Below are positions 58,037-64,000 of a stretch of DNA of 64,000 nt, piece by piece. The notes under the pieces were generated by a model, which saw only the letters and a list, made by a program, of their open reading frames with translations, did not search any database and was not told the origin of the DNA. Numbering within the stretch: position 1 is the first letter of the stretch; each line of letters opens with the position of its first letter. Source of the stretch: an uncultured Bacilli bacterium (lineage in GTDB: Bacteria; Bacillota_I; Bacilli_A; RF39; UBA660); the NCBI GenBank assembly GCA_934122395.1, contig CAKOWQ010000001.1, forward strand, positions 434,001-498,000, in the 5' to 3' direction. Position numbers and translations under genes: made by a program.

Positions 58037-59125
58037 TTAGTAATTATTTACCACATAGTTAGATAAAACTTCTTTTGTATTTTCTATTTTTCCATTTAAA
58101 AGCATAATAGTCAAGTCATTATAAATATTTCTTAAATATTTTCCACTTCCTCTGTTTAAAATATTCATTATATCTTTACTAGATATTGCTATGTCGTTTT
58201 TGTTAGTTATAGGAAGTTTGTTATATTTATCAGTTATTTTCCTCTTATCTATACCTTTTAATGACCCCGCTATACTATTAACATATAAACCATATTTATA
58301 TAGTGTTTCGTTATTTAAGTTGTCTTTAGTCATAGCTTCTCTTATTTTAGCAATTAACTCTCTTTCATTCTTAGAGAAAGGATATTTATCACTTATCTTA
58401 AGAGATGACCATATACCTACAATATCAACATTCAATTTTATTTCATTGATATTATATATTTCAAGTTCTTTATCTAACTCAAGTTCTTTTATTAAATCTA
58501 CTCCATATTTAGCATTTTTACTTGAAAATATTTTATCTAGTTCTTCTTTTTTTCTTTGATATGATAAATGTACCAAATTACTCTTAGTATTTTTTATTGC
58601 TTCTTTAACTTTGTCACTTAATTTAAAGTCTAGGATAGTTGCAAATCTAATAGCTCTTAATATTCTTAATGAATCTTCGTAAAATTTTTCATAGCTATTT
58701 CCTACCGTGTTGATTTCTTTATTATTTAAATCCTTTTCTCCATCTAACAAATCTATTATTTTCCCATTACTATCCATACATATAGTATTAATTAAAAAGT
58801 CACGTCTTTTTAAATCTTCTTCTAAATCATTTATATACTCGAATTCTATAGGCTTTCTATTATTTAAATAAGTAAGTTCTCTTCTAAAAGTTGTAATTTC
58901 AAATCTAATATTATGATAAAAAACAGTAACTGAACCATATTCTACTTTTGGGATAAAAATATCTTTAAAAATCTTCTTTATATCCATAGGGGTAGCTGAT
59001 GTAGTTATATCAATATCGGTAGAATCACGACCTAATAAATAATCTCTTACAAATCCTCCTACAATATAAGCTTTAAACCCATGATCCTCTATTTTTTTTA
59101 ATACTTTTAATGCTGTTGTTAACAT
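58037..59125 (-). CDS. cca: CCA-adding enzyme / tRNA nucleotidyltransferase
   Basis: 362 residues, about 35 fewer than Bacillus Cca. Head domain motifs: FKAYIVGGFVRDYLLGRDST, D-I-D (catalytic carboxylates) in STDIDITTSATP, and EYGSVTVFYHNIRFEITTFR. Neck region: DSLRILRAIRFATILDFKLS. It adds or repairs the tRNA 3' CCA. The tRNA in this window already encodes CCA, so repair may be its main task. Poly(A) polymerase I is the alternative but is not expected in this group. Confidence 0.93.
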   Translation of the reverse strand: MLTTALKVLKKIEDHGFKAYIVGGFVRDYLLGRDSTDIDITTSATPMDIKKIFKDIFIPKVEYGSVTVFYHNIRFEITTFRRELTYLNNRKPIEFEYINDLEEDLKRRDFLINTICMDSNGKIIDLLDGEKDLNNKEINTVGNSYEKFYEDSLRILRAIRFATILDFKLSDKVKEAIKNTKSNLVHLSYQRKKEELDKIFSSKNAKYGVDLIKELELDKELEIYNINEIKLNVDIVGIWSSLKISDKYPFSKNERELIAKIREAMTKDNLNNETLYKYGLYVNSIAGSLKGIDKRKITDKYNKLPITNKNDIAISSKDIMNILNRGSGKYLRNIYNDLTIMLLNGKIENTKEVLSNYVVNNY

Positions 59126-59169
59126 AGAACTCCTCCCCTATAATTATATCATAAATAGGTAAAAAAAAC

Positions 59170-59197
59170 TAAAAAAAACAGAGCTTTTAACTCTGCT
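59170..59197 (-). terminator. Terminator of hup
   Basis: Minus strand CAGAG / CTCTG stem with a 7-nt loop and eight Ts. Confidence 0.8.
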
Positions 59198-59205
59198 TTC
59201 AAATA

Positions 59206-59478
59206 CTAATTAACTGCGTCTTTTAATGCTGATCCAGCTTTAAATGTTACAGCATTTCTAGCTGCAATTTTAACTGTAGCTCCAGTTTGAGGATTACGCC
59301 CTTCACGAGCTGCTCTTTTTGAAACTGCAAATGTTCCAAATCCAACTAATGGTACTTTATCTCCTTTAGCTAATGCTCCTGTAATAGTAGCAAAAGTAGC
59401 ATCGATTGCTCTAGTAGCATCTGCTTTTGTTAATCCTGTAGCAGTTGCAACAGCTTCTACTAATTCAACTTTTTTCAT
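59206..59478 (-). CDS. hup: HU family DNA-binding protein
   Basis: 90 residues, standard HU size. KKVELVEAVATATGLTKADA at the start, VPLVGFGTFAVSKRAAREGR and NPQTGATVKIAARN for the beta-arm, FKAGSALKDAV at the end. It bends and compacts DNA. It lies downstream of spoIVA, as hbs does in Bacillus. GGAGGT ahead of the ATG and a TTGTAT/TATATA promoter suggest high expression. Confidence 0.97.
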   Translation of the reverse strand: MKKVELVEAVATATGLTKADATRAIDATFATITGALAKGDKVPLVGFGTFAVSKRAAREGRNPQTGATVKIAARNAVTFKAGSALKDAVN

Positions 59479-59587
59479 AATCTTATTACCTCCGTATTTT
59501 CTTTTTAAGCACTATATGCTTACATATATAAAATATCATGTTTTTAATACAAAAGCAACGAATTTTTCACTATTTTACACTCTTTTA

Positions 59588-61063
59588 TTAAATTACAATA
59601 GCAATCAAGTTGTTTGATCCTTTATTAACTACTTTGCTTAATATATTACTTAATTTATATCTAACATTATCAGGCATTAGAGATATTTTTGACTGGATAC
59701 CCTCCTGGACTATAACATCTAAACTACGTCCAAATATTTCACTCTTCCATATATTGGAAGGATTAGTTTCATAATCTTTCATTAAGTAATTAATTAACTC
59801 TTTACTTTGAAGTTCACTACCAATTATAGGTTCAAAAGTTGACTGAACATCTACTCTTATCATGTGAATAGATGGAGCTACTGCTTTTAATTTAACGCCA
59901 TAACGTGAGCCTTGTTTAATAATTTCAGGAGTATCTAATTTCATATCTGCTAAAGTAGGTGATGCTACTCCATAACCGGTTTGTTTTACCATTTTTAAAG
60001 CATATTTAATTTGATCATATTCTGTCTTAGCTTCATTAAATTCTTGGAACAAAGATAATAATTCAGCTTTATTTTTTACATCTATTTTTATTATATCCGT
60101 TAAAACTTTATTGTATAAATCACATGGTGCTTCTAGTGATACAATAACTTCTCCTGTTGAAGGATCTACATTAGACAAATATGCTTTTTCTATGTTTTCA
60201 TTGTCTAAGAAATGACTAGTAATATTTTCAATATCTCTTAATTTATCTACTTCAATAATACTTTCCTTAATACTATTTATATAGCTTTGTTTAATCGGAT
60301 TTTTACTATTTAAAATAGCAATCCATTCTGGCATATTTACTTTTACTTCTAAAATAGGAAACTCATATAATGCTTCTCGTAAGATATTATAAATATCTTT
60401 TTCAGTCATAGACTCTACACTTATAGGCATAACTGGTACATTATATTCTTCTTTTAGAGATTCTGCTAATCTTTCAGTTTCTGGTAGTGTTGGATGTGTG
60501 GAATTTAATACAACTATAAACGGTTTACCTAGTTCCTTTAATTCGCTAATTACCCTAGTTTCCGCTTCTAAATAATCACTTCTTGCAAACTCTCCTATAG
60601 ATCCATCAGTAGTAACTACTATACCTATGGTTGAATGATCTTTTATAACTTTTTCAGTACCAAGTTCCGCTGCTTCTACAAAAGGAATTTCTTCATTATA
60701 CCAAGGACATTTTACCATACGTGGTCCATTCTCATCTTCTGCACCCTTAGCATTATTAATGACATAACCTACACAGTCGATTAGTCTAATATTACAACTA
60801 AAATCATCTATATCTATTTTAGCTGCTGTATTAGGAACAAATTTTGGCTCAATTGTCATTATTGTTTTACCACTAGAACTTTGTGGTATTTCATCTAAAG
60901 CGCGTTTTCTTTCATATTCATCTTTGATATTGGGAACTACCAAACTTTCAATAACTTTTTTTATAAAAGTACTTTTACCAGTTCTTACTGCCCCTACTAC
61001 TCCAAGATAAATATCTCCGCCTGTACGTTCTGCAATGTTTTTAATGATTTCATGTTTATCCAT
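59588..61063 (-). CDS. spoIVA: Stage IV sporulation protein A (spore coat basement ATPase)
   Basis: 491 residues from the ATG at 61061-61063; a GTG four codons earlier gives a non-family N-terminus. SpoIVA polymerises on the forespore surface using ATP and bases the coat. Family landmarks are nearly unchanged: NIAERTGGDIYLGVVGAVRT, P-loop GAVRTGKST (24-32), KTIMTIEPKFVPN, VRYKLSNILSKVV near the end. Neighbours der, spoVIF and hup follow the Bacillus arrangement. Confidence 0.97.
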   Translation of the reverse strand: MDKHEIIKNIAERTGGDIYLGVVGAVRTGKSTFIKKVIESLVVPNIKDEYERKRALDEIPQSSSGKTIMTIEPKFVPNTAAKIDIDDFSCNIRLIDCVGYVINNAKGAEDENGPRMVKCPWYNEEIPFVEAAELGTEKVIKDHSTIGIVVTTDGSIGEFARSDYLEAETRVISELKELGKPFIVVLNSTHPTLPETERLAESLKEEYNVPVMPISVESMTEKDIYNILREALYEFPILEVKVNMPEWIAILNSKNPIKQSYINSIKESIIEVDKLRDIENITSHFLDNENIEKAYLSNVDPSTGEVIVSLEAPCDLYNKVLTDIIKIDVKNKAELLSLFQEFNEAKTEYDQIKYALKMVKQTGYGVASPTLADMKLDTPEIIKQGSRYGVKLKAVAPSIHMIRVDVQSTFEPIIGSELQSKELINYLMKDYETNPSNIWKSEIFGRSLDVIVQEGIQSKISLMPDNVRYKLSNILSKVVNKGSNNLIAIVI

Positions 61064-61126
61064 ATATTTACCCACTCTCTTTTTTGATTTTCAATTAAAT
61101 ATATGAGTTTTTTTGTAAGTTATGCA

Positions 61127-61154
61127 AAAGAAAAATAGTGAAATATCACTATTT
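61127..61154 (-). terminator. Terminator of spoVIF
   Basis: Minus strand AAATAGTGA / TCACTATTT with a 4-nt loop and five Ts, overlapping the stop codon. Confidence 0.75.
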
Positions 61155-61392
61155 ATAACATTCCGTCTAAGTTTTTAGGTACTTTATCTTGAACAATTGC
61201 ATTTATTATCTTATTAGTCTTTTCTTCACTAACATCTTTTCCTGCTATACCACCTATCTCTTTTATTAAATCTCGAAGTACCTTTTCATCTTTCATATCT
61301 GATTTTTGAACTTTTGATGCTAAAGACATAATTGTTTCTTTATTAACCTTTGTCTTTTTTTCTACCTTATTAAAAAATGAATCTCCAAACAT
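61153..61392 (-). CDS. spoVIF: Stage VI sporulation protein F
   Basis: 79 residues. FFNKVEKKTKVNKETIMSLA, KVQKSDMKDEKVLRDLIKEI and the closing KVPKNLDGML follow the small helical SpoVIF family, needed in Bacillus for coat assembly and spore resistance. It lies between der and spoIVA; the gap to der is 42 bp and contains a TATAAT, so it may have its own promoter. GGAGG precedes the ATG. Confidence 0.88.
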   Translation of the reverse strand: MFGDSFFNKVEKKTKVNKETIMSLASKVQKSDMKDEKVLRDLIKEIGGIAGKDVSEEKTNKIINAIVQDKVPKNLDGML

Positions 61393-61434
61393 AAAAAACC
61401 TCCTACATAATTATATGTAAAAGGCCTATTTTGG

Positions 61435-62739
61435 TTATTCATTTCTATTTTTAAATTGGATTATTATTGGAGTACCTTCTAATTCGAAATTCTCTCTTAA
61501 TTTATTTTCTAAATATCTTTCGTATGAGAAATGAACTAAGTTTTTACTGTTAACAAAGAAAGTAAATTTAGGAGGTTTTACTCCTGTTTGATTAGCATAA
61601 TATATTTTTAATCTTCTTCCTTTATATGATGGTGGAAGATTTAATAAATAAGCTTCTTGAACCACATCATTTAATACACTAGTCTTAATTTCACGTTTAA
61701 TATTTTCACTAACTTTTAAAACTTCTGGCATAATTGTATGTACTCTTTTTTTAGTTAGTGCTGAAGTGAATATTACTGGCACGTATGATAAAAATTGAAA
61801 TTCACTACGTACTTCTTTTAAATAATCTTTAATAGTTTTCTTATCTTCTACTGTATCCCATTTATTAACAACTATTATAAGTCCTTTGCCTTTTTCAAGA
61901 ACGTATCCTGCTATATGTTTATCATGTTCAATAATACCTTCTTCGGCATTAATAACTAATAGACATATATCACTTCTATCAATAGCTTTCATACTTCTTA
62001 ATAAGCTATATTTTTCTACGTTTTCGTAAATTCTTCCTTTTTTACGCATTCCTGCTGTATCTATTACTACAAATTCTTCTTTTTGATAAGTAAGAACTGT
62101 ATCTATTGCGTCTCTTGTAGTACCTGCGACATTACTTACTATTACACGTTCTTCATTTAACATTGCATTAATTAGACTACTTTTTCCTACATTTGGCCTA
62201 CCAATAACAGAAAACTTTAAACGTTTATCTTCTTTTTCTTCTTTTTCATTGAATTCTTTTGTTACTTCATCCATTAGTTCCATAAAACCAATTCCATGTT
62301 CACCACTGATTGGAATATATATATCAAAACCTAATTCATAAAAATCATAGATATGATCATTAGCTTTTTTATTATCTACTTTATTAATAGCAACAATTAC
62401 TTTTTTGTTACTTTTTCTTAAGATATCTCTTACTACCAAATCATTCGATGTAAGTCCTTCTTTACCATCTACAACGAAGATAACAACATCACTTTCATTA
62501 ATAGCAATTTCTGCTTGCATTTTAATTTCATCGTTAAACTTTTCTAAGGAAGTATCTATACCACCTGTATCAATAACATTAAAACGATAATTTTTATAAG
62601 TAGCTTCACTATAAATTCTATCTCTAGTAACACCTGGAGTATCTTCTATTATTGATATTTTTTTACCTACTATTTTATTAAAAATTGTACTTTTACCTAC
62701 ATTTGGTCTACCTACTAAGGCAACTACTGGTATTTTCAT
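61435..62739 (-). CDS. der: Ribosome assembly GTPase Der (EngA)
   Basis: 434 residues. Two GTPase domains in tandem, GRPNVGKST at 10-18 and GRPNVGKSS near residue 180, each with its N/TKxD motif (AINKVDNKK; VVNKWDTVE), then the C-terminal KH-like domain (NLPPSYKGRRLKIYYANQTG). Der is needed for 50S subunit maturation. First in line before spoVIF and spoIVA. Confidence 0.98.
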   Translation of the reverse strand: MKIPVVALVGRPNVGKSTIFNKIVGKKISIIEDTPGVTRDRIYSEATYKNYRFNVIDTGGIDTSLEKFNDEIKMQAEIAINESDVVIFVVDGKEGLTSNDLVVRDILRKSNKKVIVAINKVDNKKANDHIYDFYELGFDIYIPISGEHGIGFMELMDEVTKEFNEKEEKEDKRLKFSVIGRPNVGKSSLINAMLNEERVIVSNVAGTTRDAIDTVLTYQKEEFVVIDTAGMRKKGRIYENVEKYSLLRSMKAIDRSDICLLVINAEEGIIEHDKHIAGYVLEKGKGLIIVVNKWDTVEDKKTIKDYLKEVRSEFQFLSYVPVIFTSALTKKRVHTIMPEVLKVSENIKREIKTSVLNDVVQEAYLLNLPPSYKGRRLKIYYANQTGVKPPKFTFFVNSKNLVHFSYERYLENKLRENFELEGTPIIIQFKNRNE

Positions 62740-62757
62740 TTTATCACTTCCTTATCT

Positions 62758-62783
62758 TAATAAAACGGTGAATTATCACCGTA
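62758..62783 (-). terminator. Terminator of the 124-aa unknown gene
   Basis: Minus strand ACGGTGA / TCACCGT stem with a 4-nt loop and four Ts. Confidence 0.8.
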
Positions 62784-62789
62784 ATATTT

Positions 62790-63164
62790 TTATTTCATTA
62801 ATTTTATTAATTGGTTTTGAACTTCTGTTCTTATCATTTGATAATTTGGTTCAGTTCCACCTAAAGATGCTTGATAACTAATATATTGTCTTAAAAGGCG
62901 GCAATAACATTCACTAGTTAAAGCTCCTATTTCTCTTAAATTTAAATTATATATCATCACATTGTTTAAGTTTGCTTTACAGTCTCCTAATTTTTTACCT
63001 CTATAATTAATTTTTTCTATTTCTCTAGCAGATATTTTAATTGAAGATCTATCTGGGCATTCTTGAACTAGTTCTATTCCACTTGGAAATCTTCCACCTT
63101 CAGCAATTATTACTTTAGGTATTCCAGAATTGTTTTCTAATACTATTTTTCCTAATCTACTCAT
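62790..63164 (-). CDS. Unknown protein, 124 aa, behind a consensus promoter
   Basis: Soluble, no signal peptide. Reads SRLGKIVLENNSGIPKVIIA, GRFPSGIELVQECPDRSS, a helical EIGALTSECYCRLLRQYISY and an end NQLIKLMK. Four cysteines (C36, C62, C86, C88) including a C-x-C pair may matter. I do not recognise a family. Its promoter is a perfect sigma-A consensus flanked by an inverted repeat, and it has its own terminator, so it is probably abundant. GGGGGAAGG RBS. Confidence 0.6.
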   Translation of the reverse strand: MSRLGKIVLENNSGIPKVIIAEGGRFPSGIELVQECPDRSSIKISAREIEKINYRGKKLGDCKANLNNVMIYNLNLREIGALTSECYCRLLRQYISYQASLGGTEPNYQMIRTEVQNQLIKLMK

Positions 63165-63181
63165 ATGCCTTCCCCCTATAA

Positions 63182-63232
63182 ACAGTGGTAATTATAACAT
63201 ATTTACACTATTATGTCAAATTATGCCACTGT
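63182..63232. promoter_or_regulatory. Consensus promoter (63191-63219) flanked by a 7-bp inverted repeat
   Basis: On the minus strand TTGACA (63214-63219), 17-bp spacer and TATAAT (63191-63196) are all consensus. The arms ACAGTGG (63182-63188 as read on the plus strand) and CCACTGT (63226-63232) stand on each side, 37 bp apart, the second one inside the 3' end of the upstream gene. Confidence 0.7.
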
Positions 63233-63675
63233 CTTTTAACCTCTAAGAGGTCATCGCCATAAATAATATTAGCAAATTCTATTAAGTGATATTTATCTTT
63301 TTTATTAATTTCGTTTACATTTAAATAGAAATAATTATTTAGGTACTTGATATTATTATATTTCTTTATCAATTCGTATCTAGAAAACTTTATATACATT
63401 TCTTCTTCATTATGAACAATTATTCTTAAATCAATACTTTTACTTAAATAGCTATCTATGTTTTTTATTTCTAAAATTAATCCTATATTATTGATTGGAT
63501 AAACATGTACTTCATAAAATCCTTCTAAGATTATATCATATACTTTTTTGATTTTAACTATAATTGATTTTATATTATTACTTAAATCTTCTTTATTATT
63601 GATATCTATTTGTTTAATATAATCATCATTAATAAATATTTTGTAACTATCTTCATCTAAAATCTCAAGTTTCAT
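63211..63675 (-). CDS. Unknown protein, 154 aa
   Basis: Soluble, rich in Ile, Lys, Asn and Tyr, with alternating strand-like stretches: KLEILDEDSYKIFINDDYI, YEVHVYPINNIGLILEIKN, LRIIVHNEEEMYIKFSRYEL. The opening and the acidic make-up faintly recall MecA-type adaptors, but I would not assign that. No membrane segment. The start has AGGTGAT. Its 3' end contains the -35 region of the next gene's promoter. Confidence 0.55.
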   Translation of the reverse strand: MKLEILDEDSYKIFINDDYIKQIDINNKEDLSNNIKSIIVKIKKVYDIILEGFYEVHVYPINNIGLILEIKNIDSYLSKSIDLRIIVHNEEEMYIKFSRYELIKKYNNIKYLNNYFYLNVNEINKKDKYHLIEFANIIYGDDLLEVKRQWHNLT

Positions 63676-63719
63676 TTTATCACCTACTGTATATTATGTA
63701 TTAGTAAAATATTGGCAAT

Positions 63720-63747
63720 AAAAAAACTAATACATAATGTATTAGTT
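63720..63747 (-). terminator. Terminator of the right-edge surface protein gene
   Basis: Minus strand CTAATAC / GTATTAG stem followed by seven Ts, just past the stop at 63748. Confidence 0.8.
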
Positions 63748-64000
63748 CTATGATGTTTTTACTACATAAGGTGATGAACTAGTTCCAGTACCACTAGATA
63801 CTTCTATATCGCCTTTTAGATTTACTACGAAACGTATACCTAATGATTCAGTTACATCAGCACTATTTATTCCACCACCGGAATTTGCTTTGTATACCTT
63901 AGCACCGCTATCATACATAGCTGGTGTCATTGTCCAAAAATCAGTTCCATTATCCATATAATATGAACCATTTGGAGTATAACCACCTGCATATATTACT
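63748..64000 (-). CDS. C-terminal part of a large surface/pseudopilin-like protein (runs off the right edge)
   Basis: The frame is open at 64000, so only the last 83 residues are seen. Segments VIYAGGYTPNGSYYMDNGTD, FWTMTPAMYDSGAKV, LGIRFVVNLKGDIEVSSGTG and SSSPYVVKTS. The W-T-M-T/S-P ... G-I/V-R-F/P-V-V/I-N-L pattern ending in 'G-T-S-S-x-P-Y-V-V' is common at the C-terminus of secreted or pseudopilin-type proteins in gut Firmicutes. The N-terminus lies outside, so the exact kind is not known. Confidence 0.65.
   Translation of the reverse strand, partial: VIYAGGYTPNGSYYMDNGTDFWTMTPAMYDSGAKVYKANSGGGINSADVTESLGIRFVVNLKGDIEVSSGTGTSSSPYVVKTS

Noticed and set aside
63211..63675. MecA-type adaptor protein
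   Set aside because: Only the first dozen residues and the acidic make-up resemble it; no convincing alignment over the domain.
1..64000. CRISPR array, prophage or integrated conjugative element
   Set aside because: No regularly spaced repeats, integrase, terminase, capsid or relaxase genes were seen; the VirB2-like segment is the only hint of a secretion system.
1..64000. Mycoplasma-type genetic code (TGA = Trp)
   Set aside because: Several genes end in TGA at tight overlaps (ATGA) and tryptophan is encoded by TGG; reading through TGA would fuse neighbouring genes.

Overview
The window is about 64 kb of very AT-rich DNA with tightly packed genes, almost all on the minus strand. It reads as the chromosome of a low-GC, endospore-forming Bacillota (Firmicutes). 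The standard code is used: TGG is tryptophan and TGA appears as a stop, for example at the 3' ends of the Alg14-like gene and of the gene just upstream of pdp. This argues against Mycoplasma. The spore genes (spoIIAA-like, sigF, spoVAC/AD/AE, spoIVA, spoVIF, two YjcZ-like micro-proteins), a type B RNase P RNA next to gpsB, recU-pbp1, rodZ-pgsA-recA-rny, dnaD-nth and der-spoVIF-spoIVA-hup all follow Bacilli-type gene order. An uncultured gut Bacilli lineage (RF39 or Erysipelotrichia-like) is my inference from base composition and the style of the surface proteins. It is not proven.

Layout. 1-3.4 kb: a truncated ArsR regulator, an unknown protein, a membrane-anchored surface protein and a DUF1848 protein. 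3.4-3.9 kb: an element resembling a type I toxin mRNA, then tRNA-Leu(CAA). 3.9-10.3 kb: scpA-scpB and the forespore locus dacF / unknown secreted protein / spoIIAA-like / sigF / spoVAC-AD-AE. 10.4-14 kb: VanY peptidase, pyrimidine-nucleoside phosphorylase, a stand-alone GlmU-type acetyltransferase, an XRE regulator and a short SSB. 14.1-19 kb: the suf Fe-S operon (C-D-S-U-unknown-B). 19-24 kb: a structured RNA upstream of a HIT protein, two micro-genes, prsA, recX, rpoZ and a polyprenyl-sugar type glycosyltransferase. 24.3-27.8 kb: a glucosaminidase ending in a dockerin, followed by a membrane-anchored protein with a cohesin-like domain. 27.9-34.3 kb: RNase J, a polysaccharide deacetylase, a large membrane protein and a UbiA/DPPR-synthase-like prenyltransferase. 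34.5-44.8 kb: a surface-polysaccharide cluster with glycosyltransferases, a Wzy-like polymerase, an Alg13/Alg14-like pair and a Wzm/Wzt (TagGH) exporter. 44.9-54 kb: rny, recA, pgsA, rodZ, rnpB, gpsB, recU and a class A PBP. 54-64 kb: a ZIP transporter, a lipoprotein, a VirB2-like/M15 peptidase fusion, nth, dnaD, cca, hup, spoIVA, spoVIF, der, two unknowns and a truncated surface protein.

Themes. Many genes make, modify or decorate the envelope (DacF, VanY, PBP1A, glucosaminidase, M15 fusion, polysaccharide cluster, deacetylase, lipoproteins, GpsB, RodZ). The rest are sporulation and DNA maintenance genes. The strongest leads are: (i) a spoIIA locus with no spoIIAB and an anti-anti-sigma protein lacking the phosphorylated serine; (ii) the dockerin/cohesin-like cell-wall hydrolase pair; (iii) a three-way-junction RNA followed by a terminator upstream of the HIT gene; (iv) a candidate type I toxin-like mRNA; (v) a pilin-like/peptidase fusion. 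No CRISPR array, prophage or intact insertion sequence was seen.
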